DNA of 12,711 bases from Candidatus Margulisiibacteriota bacterium (GTDB lineage Bacteria; Margulisbacteria; Termititenacia; Termititenacales; Termititenacaceae), in assembly GCA_031267055.1 (NCBI GenBank), contig JAIRZV010000006.1, forward strand, positions 1 through 12,711, given 5' to 3'. Of this stretch, positions 7,101 to 12,586 are shown one piece after another (position 1 is the first letter of the stretch; each line of letters opens with the position of its first letter). The notes beneath the pieces were generated by a model. The model worked only from the letters and a program-made list of their open reading frames with translations. It did no database searches and was not told the origin of the DNA. A program made the translations under genes and the position numbers.

Positions 7101-9063
7101 TTGATGTTCCTGTCGGACTTACAATCGTCGCGCCTTTGTTAGTCACCTCCGACCAAGCATAAGAAACGATCTGACCGTCTGTATCTCTCGAGCCGGTGCT
7201 GTTTAAGGTAACCGTATTGTCCGGTAAATTTATGGTTGTCGCACTACTTTGAATTTCTACAGTTGGCGCTTGATTTGGCGGCGGAGGCGGCGGCACAGGT
7301 TCAGGGTTTACCGTTATAGTGATGTCTCTATACGAAGTGGCTCCTCTATCGTCCGTCACTGTTAAACGGAATATATAAGTCCCCACATTCAAGTTTCTTA
7401 TTTCTGTCGATGCTCCTGTCGGATTTACAATTGTCGCGCCTTTGCTAGTCACCTCTGACCAAGCATAAGAAACGATCTGACCGTCTGCGTCTCTTGAGCC
7501 GGTACTGTTTAGGGTAATCGTATTGTTCGGCAGATTTATGGATGTCGCACTACTTTGAATTTCTACAGTTGGCGCTTGATTTGGCGGCGGAGGCGGTGGT
7601 GGAGGTGGTGCCACTGCAGCTTCTACAGTAATACTAATATCTCTGTAATTGGTGTTGCCATCATTGTCCGTCACAATCAAACGGAACATATAAACACCCA
7701 CATTCAAGTTTCTTATTTCTGTCGATGCTCTTGTCGTATTCACAATCGTCGCACCTTTGTTAGTCACCTCTGACCAAGCATAAGAAACAATCTGACCGTC
7801 TGTATCATAAGAGGTGCTACCGGAAAGAGTTAAAGTGTTTGGTAACGTAACCGTCTGAGAGCTGGCGTTAATTAAAGCAACCGGCCTGCTACCCGCCAAC
7901 GAATTGAACGCAAAAAATGTAACAGTACTGTCCACATCGGCTAAAGTTTCACCGATAACTTTATTGTCATTAAAACGAAAATACACTATAAAATTCGGAT
8001 CATCCGCCCGTGCCCGCGGCAAATCGGTCAACGCGGCGATAGTTTGCCCACGCAAAGCCGGATCAAAAATATATTTTTGTCCATCGTCAGCTGTATACTC
8101 TACAAAAACATGGTCGTCATACTGCGGACTGCTACCGGCCACAGCAAAAACACGATCTTGCGCCTCTTTGTAACTCAAGCCTTCGCGTTTCAGTAAAGCG
8201 ATCAGCGCCGAAGCCAGTAGCGTCGCCAGGTCTTCGCAGTCGCCGCTATGCTTGGCTATAGTCTCACCGACCGAGCTCCAGCTGTCCGCTGATTCGGCGG
8301 CGTAAGCAAAATTCTCCACAATATAATTGTAAAGTTTGACCAATTTTTCTTCCGTAGACAAAACGGTGTCATTTAATTCAGGAATACTCTTTAAAAAATC
8401 AGCGATTTGCGGGCTGAGCGGATCAATATAATCCGTAACGCTGTTGTAACTGTCAGTTTTGGCGGAGTAACCGTAAGCGCCATCCACCACCGCGCCGTCG
8501 GCCGTATGCTTGACCGTGTAATAAGAATCTTTTTCTTGGGCGATCTCTTCCGGCGGATCGTATTGTTTAAAATTACGTATATATCCACTATCAGTTTTTT
8601 TCTCCGCCGGTACAAATTTATCTCGGCCGTCTTTGCCGCGCCCGCTGATATTTGCCGTGTCCAGCGCGGCGGAAATCTTGTTTTTCCTGCTGGTAAAAAG
8701 TCTGGCCGTAAATTTTGTCCAAAAAGTTTGATCTATATCTTTATTTTTTTTCCGGCCGGTCTTTTTTTGTCCGGCCAATTTCGGCCCGGCCAGCGGTTTG
8801 GACTGAATAGAAGTCAGGTCTTTGCCAAAAGGATCATCAAGATTTTCATCTATACTAGATAAAAAAGCAGACGCGCTGTCCTCTATATTTATGGCATGTT
8901 CATTATTTGGCTCTAACAATACCTTATTTGTTTCGGGCATAACATCTCCTACTATTATATCGACTTTTTTCGCTGTAAACTTGCGCGTAACTGCAACTTT
9001 TGGCTCTAACCTACGATATATTAACAGGCATAGAAACAGAAAAAGTGGGTATAGATAACCCAT
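1087..9063 (-). CDS. Giant multidomain protein: transglutaminase-like domain, six PKD-like repeats, long coiled-coil region with tandem modules
   Basis: The gene is one uninterrupted frame of 2,658 residues with no recognised gene name. Order of parts: a short hydrophobic segment (3-16) followed directly by RR; a charged, low-complexity linker (17-210); a transglutaminase-like fold (about 215-345) with C276 in GDCEDLA, H318 in DDHVFVEY and D334 in YIFDP; six PKD-like domains (about 392-978), the first three followed by runs of 9, 6 and 6 prolines; then about 1,680 residues that are mainly helical and rich in Gln, Leu, Ala, Glu and Lys. Five degenerate modules lie between about 1140 and 2045. 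A strongly hydrophobic block lies at 1235-1275, and the end (about 2570-2658) is highly charged coiled coil. ATG 9063 is the only plausible start; AAGGAG lies at 9081-9076 with a long 12-nt gap, and no in-frame ATG, GTG or TTG lies close upstream. The PKD and transglutaminase parts suggest an envelope or surface role. However, the N-terminal segment lacks basic residues before it and has RR after it, so it is a poor classical signal peptide and the topology is uncertain. Function unknown. Confidence 0.93.
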   Translation of the reverse strand: MGYLYPLFLFLCLLIYRRLEPKVAVTRKFTAKKVDIIVGDVMPETNKVLLEPNNEHAINIEDSASAFLSSIDENLDDPFGKDLTSIQSKPLAGPKLAGQKKTGRKKNKDIDQTFWTKFTARLFTSRKNKISAALDTANISGRGKDGRDKFVPAEKKTDSGYIRNFKQYDPPEEIAQEKDSYYTVKHTADGAVVDGAYGYSAKTDSYNSVTDYIDPLSPQIADFLKSIPELNDTVLSTEEKLVKLYNYIVENFAYAAESADSWSSVGETIAKHSGDCEDLATLLASALIALLKREGLSYKEAQDRVFAVAGSSPQYDDHVFVEYTADDGQKYIFDPALRGQTIAALTDLPRARADDPNFIVYFRFNDNKVIGETLADVDSTVTFFAFNSLAGSRPVALINASSQTVTLPNTLTLSGSTSYDTDGQIVSYAWSEVTNKGATIVNTTRASTEIRNLNVGVYMFRLIVTDNDGNTNYRDISITVEAAVAPPPPPPPPPNQAPTVEIQSSATSINLPNNTITLNSTGSRDADGQIVSYAWSEVTSKGATIVNPTGASTEIRNLNVGTYIFRLTVTDDRGATSYRDITITVNPEPVPPPPPPNQAPTVEIQSSATTINLPDNTVTLNSTGSRDTDGQIVSYAWSEVTNKGATIVSPTGTSTEIRNLNVGTYIFRLTVTDDRGATSYRDITITVNPEPVPPPPPPNQAPTVEIQSSATTIYLPDDTITLNSTGSRDADGQIVSYAWSEVTNKGATIVSPTGTSTEIRNLNAGTYVFRLTVTDDKGAVNYKDITITVETIVPNVYPVAEINAPVSIQLPRNSLILNGAASYDRDGSIASYAWSEVTNKGATIVNATGVSTEIKDLQAGFYMFRLTVTDDKGAISYKDVMVEVIPAGRPTANAGNDQTIRLPENWITLHGSGQDPDGEIVAYFWEQLNGPAGTTINGANTANPLITGLKEGTYIFQLTVTDNDGKTHKDTVTITVLEAPPPLLHPELLTDTHQTIDPSIIGIIINQTITNDILAMSDDKNFFLGFDAYAMSNLATDYLCLTGDQMAELSRLLNEGDKAKINNYLNKTVLPYLTTEEQKYAQLSYYSTKADKRYHDLQFAKQTIQNVLLPMSIQEFKRSNYVSKIHTDFIQVDTYKFNQLRERILLGAYLQKLLTMITQAKGDSRNAIQEILTQQSGYQKMNIEKLNDKQTAYLTNYINTRTKEINEYAKNYNEKAEAELKEAQRQQQEYAHTNLLVSLVMGIITILAGVIAAIFSAGVAAPLVISAFATVVDVVQTIRKTDQDIELKKEQEKLEEQLAMLRTSEKRMEDDYLRGKKTELERLRNEALASGNQEYAKMLEMEIAQLTAALDASALEHQDGFLEFDNAQYTENSLRVNMLAMLLRLLASVQKAQHEGRNIVASELSLPAATVSNYGGEIVNKDVMALLETVSKKGSLELQTVQAYNKAALTRQEIKEAKTGLAEYVIGKVFFTLIDVVTFGAGGGVAQNVLRGLGESVYNFTGKAKKAARAKYDPNRAAIFAAEPQATPTSFAEMYADVLSGSSQLMRDLTENKKALDYERYLQVITDLQRLQRLENIEIALNAAAKNSRNVIHQELTDKKTRTQDTLAKVATQQSFSLLQDVVQKQKQLTEIQIQAINQKVDQRTELLNAGFNILASVFAGWLGGLSSVASDNNNLDDAFIYGLTRSIWDQNKNNIFDLAIGDSDLKLRAEDQGASYGGAQGGLSDFGSDDLWQEDARGNVTVDQTVLLKKYAKLQRALLLDQALITLQSAKQKSRDVVHMELAEKSAAGVGLAQTLTDINRESLLTKWTILVDKAYARAEQLSKKNTRTTDLQRDFLTTLVSASVSSLGYAGGWNNEQALALGSLTTLSMKTFYTLSNIYDTTLDAANRLTAENLTEGDLAEELGLNRLTAAEKELLLQAMEYKNVSGEYGFQLEDRGRLEYIHALLDQLQKTQDLLLQMKAELDSGRGNVHSVLETGAAELESILKDYQNLHKQFIQQLMQSLKKGAGEIAQRENSRQQQLLDLQLEAFDSALQALQSITPFLDSKTEQQVLSNLTQNLQPLSSLYRVLTLHFRRGEKGAAEPMDLSALNPAERLRVESAYAGADLELTEIARNSGLYDQMLKMIDRTAQQIAQIAAKKITEKTLSDKLDALLNDNRLAALREELSANTEKQREMCEQIEALRAAVPAGHELYATHLQPAWELYQAGDYSGALAKFTGLNEERLGSEVLAGRECVQELQTLTARAAQLEQELAQAEYAAQTQTQTLREALDYLQKHGEEFAETQKLFEETARSLGEHKDEIQNIFADDNYYHWNIYRFMQLDDTAAQEALQKVSPAAAEKLTALRRSGQDYQLVCRSVSALAPLFQDRQRYTELLTALAQSAPQYSGEVAQLHSGLVSAQGMYAQFAGIEQRGEKYVLGLDLPMGPQQTQETLVAQIALFAKFDLPVPKNLAEIEEIYQETQNVRQNYQPYTPGTDVAKLWEGFFVERSRSRKAQEKAQAGLDAARTAWEQADKDYEVMFNLFNANPEQEVNIAGLAISQELKLYLNGVTGGAGIPLTLRPRILEYLDRRRDNREIELLNNEADTEFAANILAADWQEIKKLQEIYDEAMQKYLQSGDEAALENLNEKRAELERKERAFRQKRERFLVQQKRGVIN
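2929..5646 (-). repeat. Five degenerate tandem helical modules in the giant protein
   Basis: A motif recurs at R1165 (GDSRNAIQEIL), R1397 (EGRNIVASEL), R1589 (NSRNVIHQEL), R1776 (KSRDVVHMEL) and R1969 (SGRGNVHSVL). Spacings are 232, 192, 187 and 193 residues. Each is preceded by a leucine-rich helix ending in a Gln/Ala/Lys-rich turn, for example LITLQSAKQ or LLTMITQAKG, and followed by about 45 residues of coiled coil. In copies 1-4 a hydrophobic, small-residue segment then begins 59-70 residues after the motif (about 1235-1275, 1461-1487, 1648-1670 and 1837-1855). In copy 5 that position holds an amphipathic helix instead. I know no named domain with this layout. Confidence 0.65.
5239..5361 (-). 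other. Long hydrophobic segment, possible membrane hairpin, in the giant protein
   Basis: Residues about 1235-1275 form an almost uncharged block of Leu, Ile, Val, Ala and Gly, including GIITILAGVIAAIFSAG and PLVISAFATVV. Strongly charged coiled coils flank it on both sides. It is long enough for two closely spaced membrane passes. The pattern resembles the central hydrophobic region of type III secretion translocators of the IpaB/SipB type, but no other part of such a system is in the window. Confidence 0.6.
6130..7890 (-). repeat. Array of six PKD-like beta-sandwich domains
   Basis: Six copies cover residues about 392-494, 495-596, 597-698, 699-798, 799-888 and 889-978. The common pattern is a strand ending near LP..T.TL, then S.D.DG.I.SYAWSEVT, STEI.(N/D)L..G.Y.FRLTVTDD.G...Y.D. 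Copy 6 is the most divergent (AYFWEQLNGPAG, FQLTVTDNDG) and resembles ordinary PKD domains most closely. Copies 1-3 end in runs of 9, 6 and 6 prolines. Such arrays usually act as rigid spacers or ligand-binding stalks in surface proteins; that role is inferred here. Confidence 0.9.
6970..7581 (-). repeat. Near-identical 306-bp tandem repeat within the PKD array
   Basis: Two adjacent units (7276-7581 and 6970-7275) each encode exactly 102 residues, from NQAPTVEIQSS to the six-proline run. By eye they differ at 7 of 102 amino acids, and long stretches of DNA are identical. The flanking copy at 6670-6969 is the next closest, with about 80 of its first 90 residues shared. This is the footprint of recent in-frame tandem duplication, and copy number may vary between strains. 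Confidence 0.9.
8029..8421 (-). other. Transglutaminase-like (papain-fold) domain of the giant protein
   Basis: Residues about 215-345. The region has the usual order of this superfamily: a helix with EEKLVKLYNYIVENFAY, then the catalytic Cys at a helix start in SGDCEDLATLLASAL (C276), a His on a beta strand in DDHVFVEY (H318), and an Asp in KYIFDPALRG (D334). All three triad residues are present, so the domain could be active as a cysteine protease, transglutaminase or related acyl-transfer enzyme. Sequence alone does not tell which, or which substrate. Confidence 0.8.
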
Positions 9064-9123
9064 GCAAGAAAAACGCTCCTTGTGTCGATATATAAGACAA
9101 CAGGGAGGAAAACTGGAGGCAAT
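9064..9123. promoter_or_regulatory. Shared 60-bp divergent intergenic region
   Basis: This is all the space between the start codons of the giant gene and the barrel gene. It carries both Shine-Dalgarno sites (AAGGAG on the minus strand at 9081-9076; GGAGG on the plus strand at 9115-9119). An AT-rich core TATATAAG at 9089-9096 could supply a -10 element on either strand. I see no good -35 box at the right distance for either direction. At least one promoter may therefore lie inside the opposing gene or depend on an activator. Confidence 0.3.
9104..9119 (+). promoter_or_regulatory. Two tandem Shine-Dalgarno sequences that set the barrel-gene start
   Basis: GGAGG occurs at 9104-9108 and again at 9115-9119, the second 4 nt before ATG 9124. 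The upstream in-frame GTG at 9082 has no ribosome-binding site before it, and it would place both GGAGG motifs inside the coding sequence. ATG 9124 is therefore preferred. Confidence 0.75.
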
Positions 9124-11730
9124 ATGAGATTTTTAAACTGCACTATTCGCACAAATGGTTACGATTTACCCATAGAATTGTATCCAGTAGCTCAACGCTC
9201 TACTAATAAGCCAGAAGAAGATAAAAGCCTTTTTGGTTCACAAACACCTCTCGATGAGAAAAATGCATTCACGATGTATGGATATGGTATCCCTAAGCTT
9301 ATTACTTTTATTCAAAATACGCCTAGCGCTCCGTCTTTTGATTCTATTCAGGCAGAAAGCCAGACTATTGGCAATGACAAATACAAAATAGTCGACAATC
9401 AAGTACATTGCAAAAAGGCCGACGGCACAGAAGGTATGATAACCAAAAATGGCACTCATTACATTATTGGCGGCGAGTACTACGCTATAGACGAAGATAA
9501 AAAGCTGGCTAAAGTATTTACTGGGGATATATCAACTCAAATATTAGAAAAGGGCATCTTATACGAAGGCTCCACATATGTAGCAATCGGCAATGATGTA
9601 TATAGAGTTCATAATGGATTAACTACTCAATATTTGCCGGACAATTCCAAGACCTACCTTATCAATGCCAAACCATATGTTGTGCAAAACGGCGAATTGC
9701 AGCTGACTGTTACGAGAGATGAGTTTAAAAACGCTGCGGACACAGGCATTCCGCCCGATAATCCCAAGTATAAAGCGATCAATGGACAAATCTATATGGA
9801 CAACGACAACGGTCAGGTTATTTTGCCTGTTTCAGGCTCTAGCGTAGAGATAAGCGGCACGCGTTACACTATAGATGCAGCCGAAGGTGTTTTAGTCAAA
9901 ACTGACGTATCTACCATAGATCTGTTTGAACGATGGACACAATCGAAAGACACGGGAGTGCTCCATAATGGCATTACATATAAAACTGTTGTTGTAGATG
10001 ACAGAGGCACTATAAAAGTTTTGACCAAAAAAAACGGTTCTCCAGATACAGCCGGGTCATTAGAAGAGCATCCACTCACTGAAGAAACCGGCACTTACGT
10101 AATCGGCGGCGAACATTACAGGGTCGTGGGAAGCGGCGATGGAGCCAAGCTGGCTAAAACTGATGATGTTAAAAAATCAAGCTATACAGGAGTTATAGAC
10201 GCAAGCACAGGATATCAACATAGAGAAGGAGATAATATTCCTAATGAAGATAATTTTGGCGGCAAAGTCGAGATTGATGTGGGAAACGCAAATACCAGCA
10301 TATCTGCTAGTGTTGACCTCTCTAATGTAGATAACCCCGTATTTAATATCCAGGATTTATCTACTCGTTTTCTTGACAACCATTTGAAAGTAGGCCTTTT
10401 TAATCCGTCTATCTTGCCTGATTTTGATCCGGCTTTTAATCAAATTTTTAATCACAACTTTGATGGAACTCCGCAATCCACAATACCAAATCTCAACGCG
10501 CTTTTTGAATACGGTTTCAATATTCCGGCAATCAATACTACTCTGACTCCGTATGCTTATGCTGGACTAAACCTGTTTGATATAAGTATGGGAGACGGTC
10601 AGCAGGGCATCGGTCACGCTTATGGTCTTGGTCTAAAGACAGACACAACCATTGGAGATTTTAATATCCGGGCCGGCGCCAATTTTGAATGGGAACGTCA
10701 AGTTAAAGAACAAACAGACTGGTTTAATTGGGGCGCATCCCTTGGAGCCAGCTATGCTCCAACGTTTAACTGGGGTGGATTTACTATTTCTCTAGCTGGT
10801 TTCGTCCAATCCAGCTCTGGCACAAAACACAATGTGGACATCGGCGCAGAGTTTAATATTACCCAAGGTGCACTAAGATACAATCCAGATAACACACCAA
10901 TCTGGAAAGAAGGTTCTGTTGCGCAAACCGAACAATATACAGATAAACACGGTATTATTCAGACAATACCTGCCGTGGCTTGGAAAAAGATTAATAATCC
11001 CAATGACAGTGAGAGGTACCAACAGGATAGAGATGGCAATTTTCTTGAACCTTGGTTTACGAGCGATCCTCCGCCATATAAACCAAATCCTCTGGCAGAC
11101 CCCAGCAACCCAAGTCACGATCCAATGGCCGCGCCATCTGAAGAAATCGACCCTGGGCATCCTCTTTATAAATACGCTGTAGCCCATCAAACAGGGCCGA
11201 AATATTATGCTTACGCCGATGACTGCTATGTTGTAGCCCAAGAACAAGATAGTGAACCGGATATAGAAACGGGTATATCCGATGGGCCGGACGGGAAGAA
11301 GCAAATTATCCAAGGCGATACTGATGTATCACGCTTGGCCGTTGGCGGAGAACTTGATCTTGCGGTTAGCTTCTGGCTAGACCAAGCAAAAAAGAATAGT
11401 TGGTATATCCAAGACAGTTTTTTGATTGGCTATACTCAAGAAACCTTTGCATCTGGAATTAACCCTAACGCTATGACATCCAGTGAGTTAATCCCTGTTG
11501 GTGATTATGAAAGAGCGCGTCTCATGTTAGGGAATACTCTAGAGCTCGGTCTCCGTTTTAGGCCAAAATCTGGCAAAATAAGTGGTATAAACCCTTATCT
11601 CAATTTTGGCTGGAATTATAGCCAGCTTACCGGCACAGAAAGAAATTCTGATGGTCGCGCTTATGTAGATAGTCCCGACAGAGGATCTAACAGCGTCGAT
11701 GTAGGATTGGGTGTTAGACTTCGTTTTTAG
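9124..11730 (+). CDS. Predicted outer-membrane beta-barrel protein with N-terminal beta-repeat region
   Basis: This gene encodes 868 residues from ATG 9124. Residues about 85-340 contain short repeats of the type G.(T)Y.I.G..Y.V...G.L.K, seen near 110 (THYIIGGEYYAIDEDKKLAK), 150, 176, 245, 283 and 323 (TYVIGGEHYRV). From about 380 to the end the sequence is rich in alternating polar/hydrophobic strands with glycine and aromatic residues, such as PYAYAGLNLFDISM, WGASLGASYAPTF, LELGLRFRPKSG and INPYLNFGWNYSQL. It closes with VDVGLGVRLRF, whose terminal Phe is the usual signature recognised by the BAM machinery. A proline-rich insert near 640-680 may be a surface loop. Oddly, the N-terminus (MRFLNCTIRTNGYDL) has no Sec signal peptide from either possible start. 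It is divergent from the giant gene. The family is not recognised; an autotransporter-like or porin-like barrel is the best guess. Confidence 0.85.
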   Translation: MRFLNCTIRTNGYDLPIELYPVAQRSTNKPEEDKSLFGSQTPLDEKNAFTMYGYGIPKLITFIQNTPSAPSFDSIQAESQTIGNDKYKIVDNQVHCKKADGTEGMITKNGTHYIIGGEYYAIDEDKKLAKVFTGDISTQILEKGILYEGSTYVAIGNDVYRVHNGLTTQYLPDNSKTYLINAKPYVVQNGELQLTVTRDEFKNAADTGIPPDNPKYKAINGQIYMDNDNGQVILPVSGSSVEISGTRYTIDAAEGVLVKTDVSTIDLFERWTQSKDTGVLHNGITYKTVVVDDRGTIKVLTKKNGSPDTAGSLEEHPLTEETGTYVIGGEHYRVVGSGDGAKLAKTDDVKKSSYTGVIDASTGYQHREGDNIPNEDNFGGKVEIDVGNANTSISASVDLSNVDNPVFNIQDLSTRFLDNHLKVGLFNPSILPDFDPAFNQIFNHNFDGTPQSTIPNLNALFEYGFNIPAINTTLTPYAYAGLNLFDISMGDGQQGIGHAYGLGLKTDTTIGDFNIRAGANFEWERQVKEQTDWFNWGASLGASYAPTFNWGGFTISLAGFVQSSSGTKHNVDIGAEFNITQGALRYNPDNTPIWKEGSVAQTEQYTDKHGIIQTIPAVAWKKINNPNDSERYQQDRDGNFLEPWFTSDPPPYKPNPLADPSNPSHDPMAAPSEEIDPGHPLYKYAVAHQTGPKYYAYADDCYVVAQEQDSEPDIETGISDGPDGKKQIIQGDTDVSRLAVGGELDLAVSFWLDQAKKNSWYIQDSFLIGYTQETFASGINPNAMTSSELIPVGDYERARLMLGNTLELGLRFRPKSGKISGINPYLNFGWNYSQLTGTERNSDGRAYVDSPDRGSNSVDVGLGVRLRF

Positions 11731-11822
11731 AAGGGTGTACCAGCCTAAAGCTCCAGCCAGTATCCTCTCATAATATTCCACCACTTTCCCGCCAGCGCGT
11801 CGGGACACCGTAGCTAGCAATG

Positions 11823-11850
11823 TTGCATAACCAAACGACCATGTTAGAAT
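11823..11850 (+). promoter_or_regulatory. Likely promoter of the vapBC-type operon
   Basis: TTGCAT (11823-11828) and TAGAAT (11845-11850) are separated by 16 nt and face the antitoxin gene. The predicted start point, near 11857, falls on or just before the Shine-Dalgarno sequence AGAGAGG (11856-11862), giving a very short leader. Two mismatches to consensus in -35 and one in -10. The rest of the 11731-11869 gap shows no gene and no convincing terminator for the barrel gene. Confidence 0.5.
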
Positions 11851-11869
11851 TGTCCAGAGAGGTGTGTTT

Positions 11870-12115
11870 ATGCATACAGCAGAATTTGAGGCGGTGGTTA
11901 AGGACGGAAAAATAGAGCTGCCACAACAATATCAAAATGAGTTTTTTACACATGTTAAAGTTTTTCTACTGGAGAAAACATCCTCTGGCGCCAAAAAAAT
12001 CAACCCAATAAACAACTTGTACGGCGCTTTGGCTGATGGCGCTAATCCAACATTATGGGAAAAAGAAAAAACCGCTTGGAGAATAGCGGCTGCAAAAAAA
12101 TATGCTCCTCGTTGA
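11870..12115 (+). CDS. VapB-like antitoxin
   Basis: This 81-residue protein is expected to bind and neutralise the PIN ribonuclease encoded by the next gene and to repress the shared promoter. The start is ATG 11870, 7 nt after AGAGAGG; an in-frame GTG at 11864 is less likely. The N-terminal part, AEFEAVVKDGKIELPQQY followed by VKVFLLEK, has the strand-turn-strand pattern of small swapped-hairpin (AbrB/VapB-like) antitoxins. The C-terminal part (LYGALADGANPTLWEKEKTAW) is charged and probably forms the helix that wraps the toxin. It overlaps the toxin gene by 14 bp, so the two are translationally coupled. The exact antitoxin subfamily is not certain; the role is inferred mainly from its neighbour. 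Confidence 0.75.
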   Translation: MHTAEFEAVVKDGKIELPQQYQNEFFTHVKVFLLEKTSSGAKKINPINNLYGALADGANPTLWEKEKTAWRIAAAKKYAPR

Positions 12116-12470
12116 TACAAATATTGTTTTACGGTATCTATTACAAGACCACCCGGCTCTAAGTCCAAAAGCTAAAGAAATCCTGGCTAATAATGATGTA
12201 TTGCTTCTAACTCAAGTAATTGCAGAAACAATTTATGTTTTAGATGGTTGTTATAATTTTACCAGACAAAGAATTACGGACACTCTTCTCAAGTTAAGCT
12301 CGCTAGACAATATTTATTTCGAAAATAACGAGATTGTGGTTTTAGCTCTTGATAAATACTCACAGACAAAACTGGATTTTGTGGATACCTTGCTTTACGC
12401 CCATAATCAAGTGACTGGTTTACCGGTGGAAACTTTTGACAAAGATTTATTACGCAGCCTAAAGAGCTAA
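12102..12470 (+). CDS. vapC: VapC-type PIN-domain ribonuclease toxin
   Basis: This is a 122-residue single PIN domain, the usual size for VapC toxins, which cleave specific RNAs (often tRNA or rRNA) using Mg2+ held by acidic residues. The visible acidic set is D5 in MLLVDTNIVLRYLL, E42 in QVIAETIYVL, D92 and D95 in KLDFVDTLLYA, and D113/D115 in TFDKDL. All key positions are intact, so the toxin looks active. No Shine-Dalgarno sequence lies at a useful distance before ATG 12102. The start lies within the antitoxin gene, fitting coupled translation that keeps toxin levels below antitoxin. The family call is strong; the RNA target cannot be predicted. Confidence 0.92.
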   Translation: MLLVDTNIVLRYLLQDHPALSPKAKEILANNDVLLLTQVIAETIYVLDGCYNFTRQRITDTLLKLSSLDNIYFENNEIVVLALDKYSQTKLDFVDTLLYAHNQVTGLPVETFDKDLLRSLKS

Positions 12471-12551
12471 ACTACCCTGGCGTTTTCTCCAAATACCTCC
12501 GCCGTGCGGAACTTCATACGCAGCGACGTTGATTTTGACATTTCCCGGCAG

Positions 12552-12580
12552 TTGACATTGTGTAATTTATAGTTTACAAT
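12552..12580 (+). promoter_or_regulatory. Consensus sigma-70-type promoter for the RelE/HigB-like gene
   Basis: A perfect -35 box TTGACA (12552-12557) is followed by a 17-nt spacer and the -10 box TACAAT (12575-12580). Transcription should start 6-8 nt later, at about 12586-12588. The toxin ATG is at 12587, so the mRNA is predicted to be leaderless or nearly so. A second TTGACATT at 12535-12542 repeats the -35 region 17 bp upstream but has no -10 box at the right distance. Confidence 0.8.
12561..12578. promoter_or_regulatory. Near-palindromic operator candidate over the -10 box
   Basis: TGTAATTTATAGTTTACA is symmetric at 14 of 18 positions, with half-sites TGTAA and TTACA around a TATA centre. 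It covers the promoter spacer and most of the -10 element, the usual place for an autorepressor of a toxin-antitoxin operon, probably the antitoxin expected beyond the window edge. Confidence 0.45.
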
Positions 12581-12586
12581 AGTCAA

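Noticed and set aside
6130..7890. Regularly spaced DNA repeats that could suggest a CRISPR-like or satellite array
   Set aside because: The 306-bp period keeps the reading frame, and every unit encodes the same PKD-like domain, so these are protein repeats.
1087..9063. Calling the giant protein a type III secretion effector or translocator
   Set aside because: Only one hydrophobic block and a short motif look similar by eye; no secretion genes, chaperone or known signal is in the window.
9082..9123. GTG start for the barrel protein 14 codons upstream of the chosen ATG
   Set aside because: No Shine-Dalgarno sequence precedes it, while GGAGG lies 4 nt before ATG 9124; the extra residues add no signal peptide.
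11539..11820. 93-residue minus-strand frame over the end of the barrel gene and the following gap
   Set aside because: Most of it is antisense to the conserved-looking barrel C-terminus; the part in the gap matches no family I recognise.
12498..12510. Small hairpin TCCGC-CGT-GCGGA after vapC
   Set aside because: Only 5 bp of stem and no T-tract follows, so it is not a credible terminator.
12467..12541. 24-codon minus-strand frame (MSKSTSLRMKF... to TAG) between vapC and the next toxin
   Set aside because: Very short, with only a weak ribosome-binding site and a stop inside the vapC end; could be a remnant, but cannot be supported as a gene.
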